Assembly (NCBI GenBank): GCA_009823505.1
Contig: VZQC01001008.1
Coordinates: forward strand, 3,286,303-3,350,302
DNA length: 64,000 bases
Source: Rhizomys pruinosus
Lineage: Eukaryota > Chordata > Mammalia > Rodentia > Spalacidae
Direction of reading: 5' to 3'
A program made the position numbers and the translations under genes. This document shows positions 1-11,159 of this stretch, in pieces; within the stretch, counting starts at the first letter, position 1, and each line of letters starts with the position of its first letter. The notes beneath the pieces were generated by a model. It made no database searches. It was not told the DNA's origin and saw only the letters and a list, made by a program, of their open reading frames with translations.

Positions 1-22
1 AGCCAGCCATAAAACCAATCCT

Positions 23-189
23 GCCAGGCGTGGAGGTGCATGCCTTTAATCCTAGCACTTGGGAGGCAGAGGCAGGTGATCTTTGTGAATTCAAGGCCAG
101 CCTGGTCTACAGAGTGAGTTCCAGGACAGCTGGAGCTACAAGGAGACCCTGCCTCTAAAAACAAAAACAAACAAACAAACAAACAAAAA
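23..189 (+). mobile_element. B1 SINE
   Basis: Full-length sense B1 from gccaggcgtgg through the pol III A/B-box region to a caaacaaacaaac tail. Confidence 0.93.
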
Positions 190-645
190 TAATCCTAGCT
201 GTGAGGGAGTCAGGAAGAAAGTGTCTTAACTTCCCTGAGCATTGGTGCTCCAAGCTTAATTGACTTTCTTTGAAGAATGGTTGCTGAGCCCGTAGGTAGT
301 CTATTGCTGCTACATTGTTAGGTAGCTCTGTGCATCTTCCAGGTGGAAACATCACTGATCAGGGGAGGGTCCAGTTGGCAGGAGTGATCACTGCATTGTT
401 CCTAACCTGAAAAATTGCTTTTGCCATCTTTACCTTCCATCTGGTTTAGCCATTTACACGATCTAAGCAGTATTGGCTTGTCATTTGGAAGTAAAGCCAT
501 TATAGTAGTGATCACAAAGGCAAGAGCATTACTTATATGTAGTTCATCAACTGAACTATCATTATCATGTTTCCTTCCATAGGTTCTTCTGGCATCTAAA
601 ATGTTAACTTGTTTTTTTATGACTTTGATAGCTTTCCGAAAATTT
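190..645. other. Unique intronic sequence
   Basis: AT-rich unique DNA. I see no gene, repeat or clear motif here. It is repeated at 4649-5104 as part of the duplication. Confidence 0.6.
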
Positions 646-649
646 ACTT

Positions 650-1055
650 TTTGACGATTTTATACATGCATACAATATATCTTGATTAATTATCCACCCC
701 CAGTTGCCCCTCCCGTTCCTCCACACCCCCTTGAATATGTCTCCTACCTTTATGTCCTCATCTCTCATGACCAAGTTTAGTTAGCATTGCCCTCACGCAC
801 ACACGGGTGTGGGACCGTCCACCCGCTGCAGTGTGGACCAGTGGCCATACTCCCAAATCATCTGTCAGCAGCTCCTCTAAGTCAGGATAGGACTTCTTGA
901 GCCCCTCCCCACCCATGACCTTCTACTGGCATAATCTTGTATAGATAACCATAGCTACTGTATGTTTATGAGTGTGACAGCCCTGTCATGTTTAGAAGAC
1001 ATCATTTCATAGCACACCTTGGCAATTTTGAGGAATGCTGGCTACAGTATTTAAT
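650..1055. mobile_element. Old rodent LINE-derived fragment (Lx-like 3' UTR)
   Basis: The stretch from tatacatgcatacaatatatc through agccctgtcatg to catttcatagcac resembles the non-coding 3' part of old rodent L1 (Lx) from memory. Family and strand are not certain. The duplicate is at 5109-5514. Confidence 0.45.
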
Positions 1056-1060
1056 AATTT

Positions 1061-1200
1061 TTGGTTTTCTTGAGACAGGGTCTCTCTGTAGCCATCATCA
1101 TCTGTCTTCAAACTCCTTTTGTAGACCAGGCTTAGCTCTGTTTCACAGAGATCCGCCTGCCTTTGCTTTCCGAATGCTGGGATTTTAAGTGTCAGCCTGA
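1061..1200 (-). mobile_element. Diverged B1 SINE
   Basis: Antisense B1 starting at ttgagacagggtctc and ending near agtgtcagcctg, with many substitutions. The duplicate is at 5520-5659. Confidence 0.85.
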
Positions 1201-1214
1201 CTGGATTTAGAATT

Positions 1215-1465
1215 ACCTAGGTTAGGTTTAACTCAGGAGGGAAGACCCACCTTGAGGGTGGACCCCATGATCTGAGGTCCAAAGGGGGAAAAGGAGAAAG
1301 CAGACAAGCACCAGAATTCGTCTCCTCCTGCTCCCTAACTTGAAATGGAGGACGTCTAGCAGCCCGGTGTTCCTGCCATGATGGACTGACTGTCACCTTT
1401 CAAACCACGAGTCACAATAAACCCTTTCTCCCTTAAGTTGCTTTTGTTACGTATTTGGTAGATTG
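1215..1465 (+). mobile_element. MaLR LTR fragment (ORR1/MT-like)
   Basis: Contains gccatgatggactgactgtc and aataaaccctttctccctta, hallmarks of the 3' part of rodent ERVL-MaLR LTRs. The duplicate is at 5674-5924. Non-coding. Confidence 0.7.
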
Positions 1466-1651
1466 CTCTTCACTTCGTAATGGTCTGATGTTTCTCTCAT
1501 GGTTGAACTGAGTTTGTGGCTTCAGGGCAGAAAGTACCACAGAGAAGAGCCTTTCTCTCCACCTCATGTTCATGGGGATACAGTCCATGTGAACTTAGTG
1601 CTGTTTATGTTGTGGCTTTGGCCAAGGACTCTTTCAGGCCGTTCCGATGTC

Positions 1652-1806
1652 TTTTTTTTTTTTGTCTTTTCGAGACAGGGTCTCCCCGTAGCCCCAGCTG
1701 TCCTGGAACTCACTCTGTCGACCAGGCTGGCCTTGAACTCACAAAGATCTGCCTGCCTCTGCCTCCCAAGTGCTAGGATTAAAGGCGTGCGCCACCACGC
1801 CCAGCC
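1652..1806 (-). mobile_element. B1 SINE (young)
   Basis: Antisense B1 with poly-T, gtcttttcgagacaggg and a gcgccaccacgcccagcc end. It accounts for the longest forward ORF of this region. The duplicate is at 6111-6264. Confidence 0.95.
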
Positions 1807-2277
1807 ATGTCCTTTTGACATGCTCTTTTATTTTGACTTTTTGTCTGCTTCCTGCCTTTTTGGCATCGCACCATGCTTGAACTCATATTGTACTTTTCCT
1901 GCCCCAACCTGCAAATCAAATCCAAAAAGTTCTGTTTCCTCTCATTGCAGCCAGGATCTTGGTGTGCTCCTTGTGACTAGGTGTGGCTGCTTCTGGAGGC
2001 CTTAGTGGAGAGTTCTGATGGCTATGCATTAACATTTATGTACAGACTTCACCATGAATCTAACTTTTCATTTCACTTGAAAGCCTGGAAGTGGGATTTG
2101 GGAGCTGTATATAAGGCAGTGTAAAGTCCATATGAAACTGATGAACTACCTTCCAAACGACTGCTTTGTGCACATTTCTTGAAAGGGGAGTTCACATTCA
2201 GCATTTAGTGTTGGCTGCTTTTGGTCTGTCCATCACCATGCAAGTGTCTAGTGGTGCTCTCGCTTTCATTTGCATTT

Positions 2278-2433
2278 TTTTTTTTTTTTTGTCTTTTCAA
2301 GACAGGGTCTCCCTGTAGTCCCAGCTGTCCTGGAACTCACTCTATAGACCAGGCTGGCCTTGAACTCACAAAGATCCGCCTGCCTCTGCCTCCCAAGTTC
2401 TAGGATTAAAGGCGTGCGCCACCGTGCCTGGCT
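2278..2433 (-). mobile_element. B1 SINE with target-site duplication
   Basis: Antisense B1 flanked by tcatttgcattt on both sides (about 2266-2277 and 2434-2445). The duplicate is at 6746-6914. Confidence 0.95.
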
Positions 2434-2445
2434 CATTTGCATTTC

Positions 2446-3436
2446 TAAAGGTTGGATGATGCTGAGCACTTCTTCCACTGCTATTTGTCATCTGATTGTC
2501 CTCTTCCTTGGCACATTCCTTAGAAATGGAAATTTTCAAATGTGTTTTGTAACCCTTAGCAAATGGAGAGAAAATACCTTCATGAAATTCCTGGCATGTG
2601 GTCCTTTTGACCTTTCCAGGGAAGTGAACCAAAGCATGCAAATTAATGCTACTCTATCAGATGTTGGGGTGCTGGTTCTCTGTAGAAGCAGCCCTAATTG
2701 TGAGCTGAAGATTGGATGCTTTGTGTGTGTGTACTCTGTATAGAGGGTTGTTGCATTCTTTGTAACGGACTGAATCATTTCGGTTGAAAATAGAAATATT
2801 CCAGAAAGGACAGGCACATACAGCTCATCTTCCCAAGAGAACTCCCATGTTTCCTTCCTGTGATTATGGCTTTACAGCACGTGCTTCATGCTCGTATCCA
2901 AACCCCTCCCCAGATGAATGGAGCCTGGTTCCAGTGCCCTTGTAGATACCAGCACTGAGCCCCAACCCCCTCACTCCCTGCCACATTGTGCCTACTGCCT
3001 CTGCTCTTTTTTCAAGCCTCTTATTCTTCTTGGTTCAGACAGAAGTCTGCAGTTTCCCTGGTGTACACATCTCTCTAGCTGCTACAGAGAGACCAAGTTT
3101 CCTTCCTTGACATTGGAGTGCGTTATGGTGACTAATTGGACTTGGCCTCAAGGCTGCCAGGGAACAATCATGAAGGAGACAAGCAGTAGTTTCTATGGCA
3201 GTAGCTGGGAGGAGCCTCTAACACAGTCACAGCTGTGGATCTGCCTCTGTTTACATTCTTTGTTGAGTATTTGTCACCTGTCGCCTTTTAGCCTTTTAAG
3301 TCTGACCTGTTTTGAATTGCCTGTCAAAGCCCTTTATCAAGGAGTGCCCTTCAGTAGAACAATATGCTGGGTTACCCAAGGTCCCTAAAGCTTGAAACCT
3401 TGTTGCTATTGGGTTACAAGTTATGACTAGCATCTT
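2446..3436. other. Unique intronic sequence
   Basis: About 1 kb with no interspersed repeat recognised. A 156-codon frame at 2918-3388 has no recognisable domain or splice context and is treated as chance. It is repeated as part of copy B. Confidence 0.6.
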
Positions 3437-3568
3437 TTTAAAATTATTGTATGTATATGATGTGGGTGTGTGAGTCCTTCTCTCCATCCTGGGTTCCTGG
3501 GATCCAGTTCAGTTTATCAGGCTTGCACAGCTAGTGTTTTTACCCACTGCACTGTCTTGCTGGGCCTA
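3437..3568 (-). mobile_element. B3-like SINE
   Basis: Antisense B3-type body: gggttcctgggatccagttc, caggcttgcacagc, cccactgcactgtcttgctggg. The duplicate is at 7920-8060. Confidence 0.65.
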
Positions 3569-3654
3569 TGACTAGAATTTTCTAGTTGATTATGGATTGT
3601 TTTACTTTTTCATTCTTTTTGTTGTTGTCGTTATTGTTATTTTGTTTTTATTTT

Positions 3655-3802
3655 GTTTTTGTCTTTTTGAGACAGGGTCTCCCTTTAGTCTCAGCTGGCC
3701 TGGAACTTGCTTTGTAGGCCAGGTTGGCCTTGCTCACAGAGATCTGCCTGCCTCTGCCTCCCAAGTGCTAGGATTAAAGGTGTGTGCCACCATGCCCAGC
3801 TA
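3655..3802 (-). mobile_element. B1 SINE at the duplication junction
   Basis: Antisense B1 with gtctttttgagacagggtct and ccaccatgcccagctag. Homology to copy B ends within it. Confidence 0.92.
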
Positions 3803-3885
3803 GAGTTCCTTTTTGGCATTATACCTAGCCTAGGAGGTCTAGAGAAAGTTGAGAACCAGACAGGAGATAAAGAATGGGGGGGGGT

Positions 3886-4031
3886 ATTTAGGTGGGCATG
3901 CCATGGCACATGCATGTTGAGGTCATGCAGTAGTTTTCCCTTTCCACCTTGTGAATTTGGGGGATTGAACTCAGTTGTCAGGCTTGGCAGCAAACACCCT
4001 TACCTGGCCGAGCCATCTCACCAACTGGGAT
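3886..4031 (-). mobile_element. B3 SINE
   Basis: Antisense B3: gggattgaactcagttgtca, ggcttggcagcaaac, cgagccatctcaccaactgg. It directly follows a G run. Confidence 0.7.
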
Positions 4032-4481
4032 GTTCCCTTGTCAGCAGCCAGCATTCTCCTTTTGTCATTGTTTAGCAGTATTAGCCAGGGCTACATCTAA
4101 GCCATGTTCAGAAGCATCTGAAGGCAGTTCACAACAGGCTGGTGACAAGGAAGGGAGACAGTCCAGGCCTAAGGCCCCAGACTTCTTTTCTCTGGTTCTA
4201 AATTCTATATGGACAGTCTGGGGCTGGTGTAGCAACTGCAGGAGGCTACCAGAAGCCCTGGGTTGTTTTCTCTCTCTTTAGCCAATTTTAACATGCAGAT
4301 TTGGCTAGTGTTACCCCATGGGTGTTATGGTAACCACCTGTTTCCACAGCATTGGTAGCATTGGATGGAATACAACCCAGATGTGAAGAATGAAGTAAAT
4401 ATGGTCCTCTTTTCTGAAGGAAATGTACCCAATGGCTTCTGAAGAGTTGGCTGGCCAGAAGCCAGCCATAAAACCAATCCT
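4032..4481. other. Unique intronic sequence
   Basis: No gene or repeat recognised. This segment has no second copy inside the window, as expected if copy B begins near 3736 and copy A begins left of position 1. Confidence 0.55.
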
Positions 4482-4648
4482 GCCAGGCGTGGAGGTGCAT
4501 GCCTTTAATCCTAGCACTTGGGAGGCAGAGGCAGGTGATCTTTGTGAATTCAAGGCCAGCCTGGTCTACAGAGTGAGTTCCAGGACAGCTGGAGCTACAA
4601 GGAGACCCTGCCTCTAAAAACAAAAACAAACAAACAAACAAACAAAAA
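4482..4648 (+). mobile_element. B1 SINE (copy B)
   Basis: Duplicate of the B1 at 23-189 with no visible difference. Confidence 0.93.
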
Positions 4649-5519
4649 TAATCCTAGCTGTGAGGGAGTCAGGAAGAAAGTGTCTTAACTTCCCTGAGCA
4701 TTGGTGCTCCAAGCTTAATTGACTTTCTTTGAAGAATGGTTGCTGAGCCCGTAGGTAGTCTATTGCTGCTACATTGTTAGGTAGCTCTGTGCATCTTCCA
4801 GGTGGAAACATCACTGATCAGGGGAGGGTCCAGTTGGCAGGAGTGATCACTGCATTGTTCCTAACCTGAAAAATTGCTTTTGCCATCTTTACCTTCCATC
4901 TGGTTTAGCCATTTACACGATCTAAGCAGTATTGGCTTGTCATTTGGAAGTAAAGCCATTATAGTAGTGATCACAAAGGCAAGAGCATTACTTATATGTA
5001 GTTCATCAACTGAACTATCATTATCATGTTTCCTTCCATAGGTTCTTCTGGCATCTAAAATGTTAACTTGTTTTTTTATGACTTTGATAGCTTTCCGAAA
5101 ATTTACTTTTTGACGATTTTATACATGCATACAATATATCTTGATTAATTATCCACCCCCAGTTGCCCCTCCCGTTCCTCCACACCCCCTTGAATATGTC
5201 TCCTACCTTTATGTCCTCATCTCTCATGACCAAGTTTAGTTAGCATTGCCCTCACGCACACACGGGTGTGGGACCGTCCACCCGCTGCAGTGTGGACCAG
5301 TGGCCATACTCCCAAATCATCTGTCAGCAGCTCCTCTAAGTCAGGATAGGACTTCTTGAGCCCCTCCCCACCCATGACCTTCTACTGGCATAATCTTGTA
5401 TAGATAACCATAGCTACTGTATGTTTATGAGTGTGACAGCCCTGTCATGTTTAGAAGACATCATTTCATAGCACACCTTGGCAATTTTGAGGAATGCTGG
5501 CTACAGTATTTAATAATTT

Positions 5520-5659
5520 TTGGTTTTCTTGAGACAGGGTCTCTCTGTAGCCATCATCATCTGTCTTCAAACTCCTTTTGTAGACCAGGCTTAGCTCTGT
5601 TTCACAGAGATCCGCCTGCCTTTGCTTTCCGAATGCTGGGATTTTAAGTGTCAGCCTGA
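5520..5659 (-). mobile_element. Diverged B1 SINE (copy B)
   Basis: Duplicate of 1061-1200. Even the private mutations are shared. Confidence 0.85.
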
Positions 5660-5673
5660 CTGGATTTAGAATT

Positions 5674-5924
5674 ACCTAGGTTAGGTTTAACTCAGGAGGG
5701 AAGACCCACCTTGAGGGTGGACCCCATGATCTGAGGTCCAAAGGGGGAAAAGGAGAAAGCAGACAAGCACCAGAATTCGTCTCCTCCTGCTCCCTAACTT
5801 GAAATGGAGGACGTCTAGCAGCCCGGTGTTCCTGCCATGATGGACTGACTGTCACCTTTCAAACCACGAGTCACAATAAACCCTTTCTCCCTTAAGTTGC
5901 TTTTGTTACGTATTTGGTAGATTG
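5674..5924 (+). mobile_element. MaLR LTR fragment (copy B)
   Basis: Duplicate of 1215-1465. Confidence 0.7.
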
Positions 5925-6110
5925 CTCTTCACTTCGTAATGGTCTGATGTTTCTCTCATGGTTGAACTGAGTTTGTGGCTTCAGGGCAGAAAGTACCACA
6001 GAGAAGAGCCTTTCTCTCCACCTCATGTTCATGGGGATACAGTCCATGTGAACTTAGTGCTGTTTATGTTGTGGCTTTGGCCAAGGACTCTTTCAGGCCG
6101 TTCCGATGTC

Positions 6111-6264
6111 TTTTTTTTTTTTGTCTTTTCGAGACAGGGTCTCCCCGTAGCCCCAGCTGTCCTGGAACTCTACTCGTAGAACAGGGCTGGCCTTGACTCA
6201 CAAAGAATCTGCCCTGCCCCTGCCTCCCAAGCTAGGATTAAAGGCGGCGCCACCACGCCCAGCC
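6111..6264 (-). mobile_element. B1 SINE (copy B, error-like indels)
   Basis: Duplicate of 1652-1806, carrying many single-base gains and losses after 6170 (for example gaactctactcgtagaacag). Confidence 0.93.
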
Positions 6265-6741
6265 ATGCCTTTTGACATGCTCTTTATTTTGACTTTTGTC
6301 CTCCCTTTTTGGCCAATCGCACCCCCCCCCCATGCCTTTGTGAACTCATATTGTACTTTTCCTGCCCCAAATCCTTGCAAATCAAATTCCAAAAAGTTCT
6401 GTTCCTCCATTGCAGCCAGGATCTTGGTGTGCTCCTTGTGACTAGGTGTGGCTGCTTCTGGAGGCCTTAGTGGAGAGTTCTGATGGCTATGCATTAACAT
6501 TTATGTACAGACTTCACCATGAATCTAACTTTTCATTTCACTTGAAAGCCTGGAAGTGGGATTTGGGAGCTGTATATAAGGCAGTGTAAAGTCCATATGA
6601 AACTGATGAACTACCTTCCAAACGACTGCTTTGTGCACATTTCTTGAAAGGGGAGTTCACATTCAGCATTTAGTGTTGGCTGCTTTTGGTCTGTCCATCA
6701 CCATGCAAAGTGAATCTAAGTGGTGCTCTCGCTTCATTTGC

Positions 6742-6914
6742 ATTTTTTTTTTTTTGTCTTCTTTTCAAACAGGATCTCCCTGTATCCCACTGTGTCCGGG
6801 AACTCACTCTATAGACCAGGCTGAGCCTGAACTCACAAAAGTCCGCCTGCCTCTGCCTTCCCAAATAAGTGTAGGAAGTGCAGGGATTAAAGGCGTGCGC
6901 CACCGTGCCTGGCT
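6742..6914 (-). mobile_element. B1 SINE (copy B, error-like indels)
   Basis: Duplicate of 2278-2433. It contains an extra aataagtgtaggaagtg stretch and several single-base differences. Confidence 0.9.
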
Positions 6915-7919
6915 CATTTGCATTTCTAAAGGTTGGATGATGCTGAGCACTTCTTCCACTGCTATTTGTCATCTGATTGTCCTCTTCCTTGGCACATTCC
7001 TAGAAAATGGAAATTTCAAAATGTGTTTTTGTTAACCGCTTTAGCAACATTGAGAGAAAATACCTTCATGAAATTCCTGGCATGTGGTCCTTTTGACCTT
7101 TCCAGGGAAGTGAACCAAAGCATGCAAATTAATGCTACTCTATCAGATGTTGGGGTGCTGGTTCTCTGTAGAAGCAGCCCTAATTGTGAGCTGAAGATTG
7201 GATGCTTTGTGTGTGTGTACTCTGTATAGAGGGTTGTTGCATTCTTTGTAACGGACTGAATCATTTCGGTTGAAAATAGAAATATTCCAGAAAGGACAGG
7301 CACATACAGCTCATCTTCCCAAGAGAACTCCCATGTTTCCTTCCTGTGATTATGGCTTTACAGCACGTGCTTCATGCTCGTATCCAAACCCCTCCCCAGA
7401 TGAATGGAGCCTGGTTCCAGTGCCCTTGTAGATACCAGCACTGAGCCCCAACCCCCTCACTCCCTGCCACATTGTGCCTACTGCCTCTGCTCTTTTTTCA
7501 AGCCTCTTATTCTTCTTGGTTCAGACAGAAGTCTGCAGTTTCCCTGGTGTACACATCTCTCTAGCTGCTACAGAGAGACCAAGTTTCCTTCCTTGACATT
7601 GGAGTGCGTTATGGTGACTAATTGGACTTGGCCTCAAGGCTGCCAGGGAACAATCATGAAGGAGACAAGCAGTAGTTTCTATGGCAGTAGCTGGGAGGAG
7701 CCTCTAACACAGTCACAGCTGTGGATCTGCCTCTGTTTACATTCTTTGTTGAGTATTTGTCACCTGTCGCCTTTTAGCCTTTTAAGTCTGACCTGTTTTG
7801 AATTGCCTGTCAAAGCCCTTTATCAAGGAGTGCCCTTCAGTAGAACAATATGCTGGGTTACCCAAGGTCCCTAAAGCTTGAAACCTTGTTGCTATTGGGT
7901 TACAAGTTATGACTAGCAT

Positions 7920-8060
7920 CTTTTTAAAATTATTGTATGTATATGATGTGTGTGTGTGTGTGCTGCCATGCTTGGCTTTTTTTATGTGGGTTCCTGGGAT
8001 CCAGTTCAGTTTATCAGGCTTGCACAGCTAGTTCTTCTACCCCACTGCACTGTCTTGCTG
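7920..8060 (-). mobile_element. B3-like SINE (copy B)
   Basis: Duplicate of 3437-3568, with an expanded tgtgtgtg tract and a local rearrangement at 7948-7990. Confidence 0.6.
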
Positions 8061-8152
8061 GGCCTATGACTAGAATTTTCTAGTTGATTATGGATTGTTT
8101 TACTTTTTCATTCTTCTTTTTGTGTCATTATTGTTATTTTGTTTTTATTTTT

Positions 8153-8308
8153 TTGTCTTTTTGAGACAGGGTCTCCCTTAGTCTCAGCTGGCCTGGAACT
8201 TGCTTTGTAGGCCAGGTTGGCCTTGAACTCACTATGTGGATCAGGGTGGCCTCAAACTCTGCCTCCTGAGTGCTGGGATTAAAGGCAAATGTGTGGCCAC
8301 ACCCGGCT
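8153..8308 (-). mobile_element. Chimeric B1 SINE at duplication breakpoint
   Basis: The left half matches the B1 at 3655-3735. The right half (ctatgtggatcagggtggcc onward) is another, older B1. This suggests B1-B1 recombination. Confidence 0.8.
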
Positions 8309-8551
8309 TTCATTCAGATTTTTGAGCAGGTGATAGATTTGTGTTTCAGAATCTCAAGGTTTAAGTAGTTGTGCCAGCTTCCTTGTCCTCTTATCTGCTC
8401 AGGCGATCCTGTCCGACTTCTGCACAGACAGGCATTGACTTGTAGTTCTTACTGTTTATCCCAGTGTTTCATCATTTTGTTCTTCAGTAGGTATTTAAGA
8501 AACCAGATGCAAGCAGTTTCTTTAAGATTAAAACAATTTTTAAAAATTTTT

Positions 8552-8765
8552 TTTTTTTTTTTTTAAATAAATTTAATTTAAAAGAACAATTATATATATA
8601 TGTAGTGTACATGTGTGCCTGGTTCCCGTGGAGGCCAGAAGAGACATCAGATCCCCCAAACTGATTTATGATAGTAACTGGTCATGTTAGGGATGGGAAC
8701 GACCCGCAGGTCTTCTGGCCAGGGCAGCTAGTCTCTTAATCTCCTTAGGCGTCTCTCCAGCCCCA
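8552..8765 (-). mobile_element. Diverged B2/B3 SINE
   Basis: Long T/A tract at left, then ccgtggaggccagaagagac, ending ggcgtctctccagcccc. Antisense. Confidence 0.7.
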
Positions 8766-8805
8766 ATGGGTATGGAACAGTTTCTTTTTGTTGTTGTTTA
8801 ACATG

Positions 8806-8953
8806 TTTGTTTCTTTTGAGACAGGGTCTCCCTGTAGCCTCAGCTGGCCTGGGACTCCCTATGTGCACCAGCTTGGCCTCCATCTCACACATATTTGCTT
8901 GCTGTGCCTCCCAAGTCCTTGAATTAAAGACAGGCACCACCACCACGCCTGAC
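8806..8953 (-). mobile_element. Diverged B1 SINE
   Basis: Antisense: cttttgagacagggtctccc to aggcaccaccaccacgcctga. Confidence 0.88.
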
Positions 8954-9048
8954 TCTAAATATGCTCTTTATTGAAAAGCATTAATATTGAAAATCTTTTT
9001 TTTTAAATTTTATTGTATTTATTTATTTATATTATTATTTTTATTATT

Positions 9049-9202
9049 TATTTGTCTTTCGGAGACAGGGTCTCCCTGTAGCTCCAGCTGTCCTGGAACT
9101 CACTCTGTAGACCAGGCTGGCCTTGAACTCAGAAAGATCCACCTGCCTCTGCCTCTGCCTCCCAAGTGCTAGGATAAAAGGCGTGCGCCACCACGCCCGG
9201 CT
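9049..9202 (-). mobile_element. B1 SINE
   Basis: Antisense B1 preceded by an attattta-rich tract, with a gcgtgcgccaccacgcccgg end. Confidence 0.94.
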
Positions 9203-9601
9203 TATTCAGTAATTTTAAAAAGGAGCTATTGACTCACATGGCAAAACTGATAAATTATGAATGCATTTTTAAAGTTGAAAAAGCCAGACATAAAAAGCTG
9301 TACACTTCACAAGACTATGGCAATCTACAAAATTCAAACTTAGAAAATACATCATGGGCAGGAGGTCACAATTGGTTGACTCCTCTAGAGGGGAAGCACA
9401 GGCCAATTCTAGAGTGATGGAATTGCTCTGCCTGCCTGGTACAGAGGCAGTAGCTTAAAGACTCTGCATTTGTCAGTTCTCATAGGACTAACACAGCACA
9501 GTGGTCCAGCTCTCTAGTCCCAATAGTTCGGTGAAACTAAAGGATCCCAGTTCAGGAATGGAAGACTAGCCTTTACAACATAGCCAGGGCAGTGGGAGGG
9601 A

Positions 9602-9698
9602 CAGGCTGAGGGTGTAGCTCTGTGGCAGAGTACTTGTTTACCATGTACAAGGTCTGGCTTTCATCTCTGGCATCAAAACAAAATAAAATAAAAAAAAC
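9602..9698 (+). mobile_element. ID-type SINE (possibly part of a B4)
   Basis: ctgagggtgtagctctgtgg and agagtacttgtttacc match the tRNA-Ala-like ID head, followed by an aaaataaaataaa tail. B1-like remnants just upstream suggest a B4 dimer. Confidence 0.65.
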
Positions 9699-9699
9699 T

Positions 9700-10690
9700 C
9701 CAAACAATTAACAACAGATATCAATATCAACTGTACTCAAACAAAGCCCTTCAGTGTACACAAATAAACATTAACCAGGAAGTTGGGGAATCCCAGGCTG
9801 GAACTCAGCCTGTGACAAGAGTGAGTCACATGCCTTTGTGGAGGGTGGGGACAGTAGGGGACCAAAGTAACTGGGAACACAGTGTTTTGACTGGAAACTC
9901 TAAAAGTGTAAGCAAAGGACCTGCATTCCCAGTCAGCAAATTCATCTCAATTGTGCTTGTATTAACAGTTCCATACCCACCTCCCCTGTGGACTGGGGAT
10001 GAACAAACAGGTAAGGGCACTGCTGAGGGGTAGGGAGTATAGGTAGGTCATCAAAGAGTAGGCAAGAAGGGAGTCTCATGGGTTAGCCCCATGCTAAGAA
10101 CTGAATGTGGATTCATGCTTAGCTCAATATAGGATCCCAAAACTTTTGAAGGTCAAAGGGTATACACATTTGTAATTTTCTTTGAAATACAGAGCCAGGG
10201 ATTAAACGGGACCTTTGTACATGCTTGGTGGGCACTGTACCACTGAGCATCTGTCTTGACCACATACATAATTTTGATAAGTGTTGCCAATCATCCCATA
10301 AGGAGGTTTCCGCAGAATGGCAGTGTCCTTGTGGCCTGACCATCTGGCAGGTAGCTATATTTCAGTGGAGTCCTTTGCCTTGAACTCCTTATGGGGTGGG
10401 AGGTATTTTGGAGTGTTTGGAACCCCTGTACTCTCTTTATAAATTGCCTCTTCCTGATTTTTCATCTTTTTTCTTTCATGTGAATTCTTTAAGATTTATT
10501 TTTTTCCCTGTTTGTCATTTATTTACCTTTTACCTTTGTTTATAATGAATTTGTCCATGAAGTATACTTCTGTATACTGGATTTTGATTTCTGCAAAGAC
10601 AAATTCTTCCCAAATAGATTTCTCATTTGTTTTTTTTTTTCTAGAACATTTCACATTTCATCTTCACAATTAAGTCTGAGGTAGGTACTT
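9700..10690. other. Unique intronic sequence
   Basis: No gene or recognisable repeat. AT-rich from 10430. Confidence 0.55.
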
Positions 10691-10699
10691 AGAATTTTC

Positions 10700-10790
10700 T
10701 TTTCTCTCTCTCTCTCTCTCTCTCTAGCTCAGGCTGGCCTCAACTCCAGACCCTCCTGCCTCTGCCTCCTTCAGCAAATCCTACCATCGG
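10700..10790 (-). mobile_element. (CT)n tract with B1 remnant
   Basis: About 12 CT repeats (10702-10726), then ctcaggctggcctcaactcc and gcctctgcctcc, a partial antisense B1. Confidence 0.6.
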
Positions 10791-10837
10791 CAGAATTTAT
10801 TTTCATTGTAAATGTTTAATGGGTATAGAAAAGTTGC

Positions 10838-10970
10838 AGGCCAAGTGTGGTGGCATATGACTTTAATCCCAGCACTCAGGAGGTGGAACTCTGTTGAGTT
10901 CAAGGCCAGCCTGGTCTACATAGTAAGCTCCAGGCTAGCTGGGACTAAAGGGAGACTGCCTCAAAAAGAC

Positions 10971-10975
<5 letters not shown>
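10838..10975 (+). mobile_element. B1 SINE
   Basis: Sense B1: ccaagtgtggtggcatatga to gggagactgcctcaaaaag. The tail has been converted to a GA repeat. Confidence 0.9.
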
Positions 10976-11012
<37 letters not shown>

Positions 11013-11039
11013 GAGAAGAAAGAGAAAGAGAAGGAAGGA
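10976..11039 (+). repeat. (GA)n microsatellite
   Basis: GA tract and degenerate purine extension grown from the B1 tail. Confidence 0.92.
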
Positions 11040-11159
11040 GGAAATAACTTATAATTTTATGGAGACTAATATTGTGATTTTGTACCCCTTTAAATATCCT
11101 GGTTCTTGTGAAGTTTGAGTCTACTTTTGAGGTCATACATGGTCTTAAACATTCCCCCA

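Larger units (their letters stand above)
1..3735. repeat. Tandem segmental duplication, copy A
   Basis: Position n matches position n+4459 base for base over long stretches (1-1710 against 4460-6169, and roughly 2570-3440 against 7060-7930). The copy probably continues left of the window. Homology ends inside the antisense B1 near 3735. Confidence 0.95.
4460..8232. repeat. Tandem segmental duplication, copy B
   Basis: Second copy of 1-3735. It is identical at both ends, but scattered 1-3 base indels and substitutions occur at about 6170-7060 and 7945-8200. The match stops inside a B1 that then continues as a different B1 sequence. Confidence 0.95.

Noticed and set aside
1499..2005. 168-codon plus-strand ORF
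   Set aside because: The central part is an antisense B1 translation (SRQGLPVAPAVLELTLSTRL type), a pattern repeated at many B1s in the window.
9602..9698. tRNA-like gene (pol III boxes)
   Set aside because: It is a SINE head of the ID type with an A-rich tail, not a foldable tRNA. The same holds for the B2 heads.
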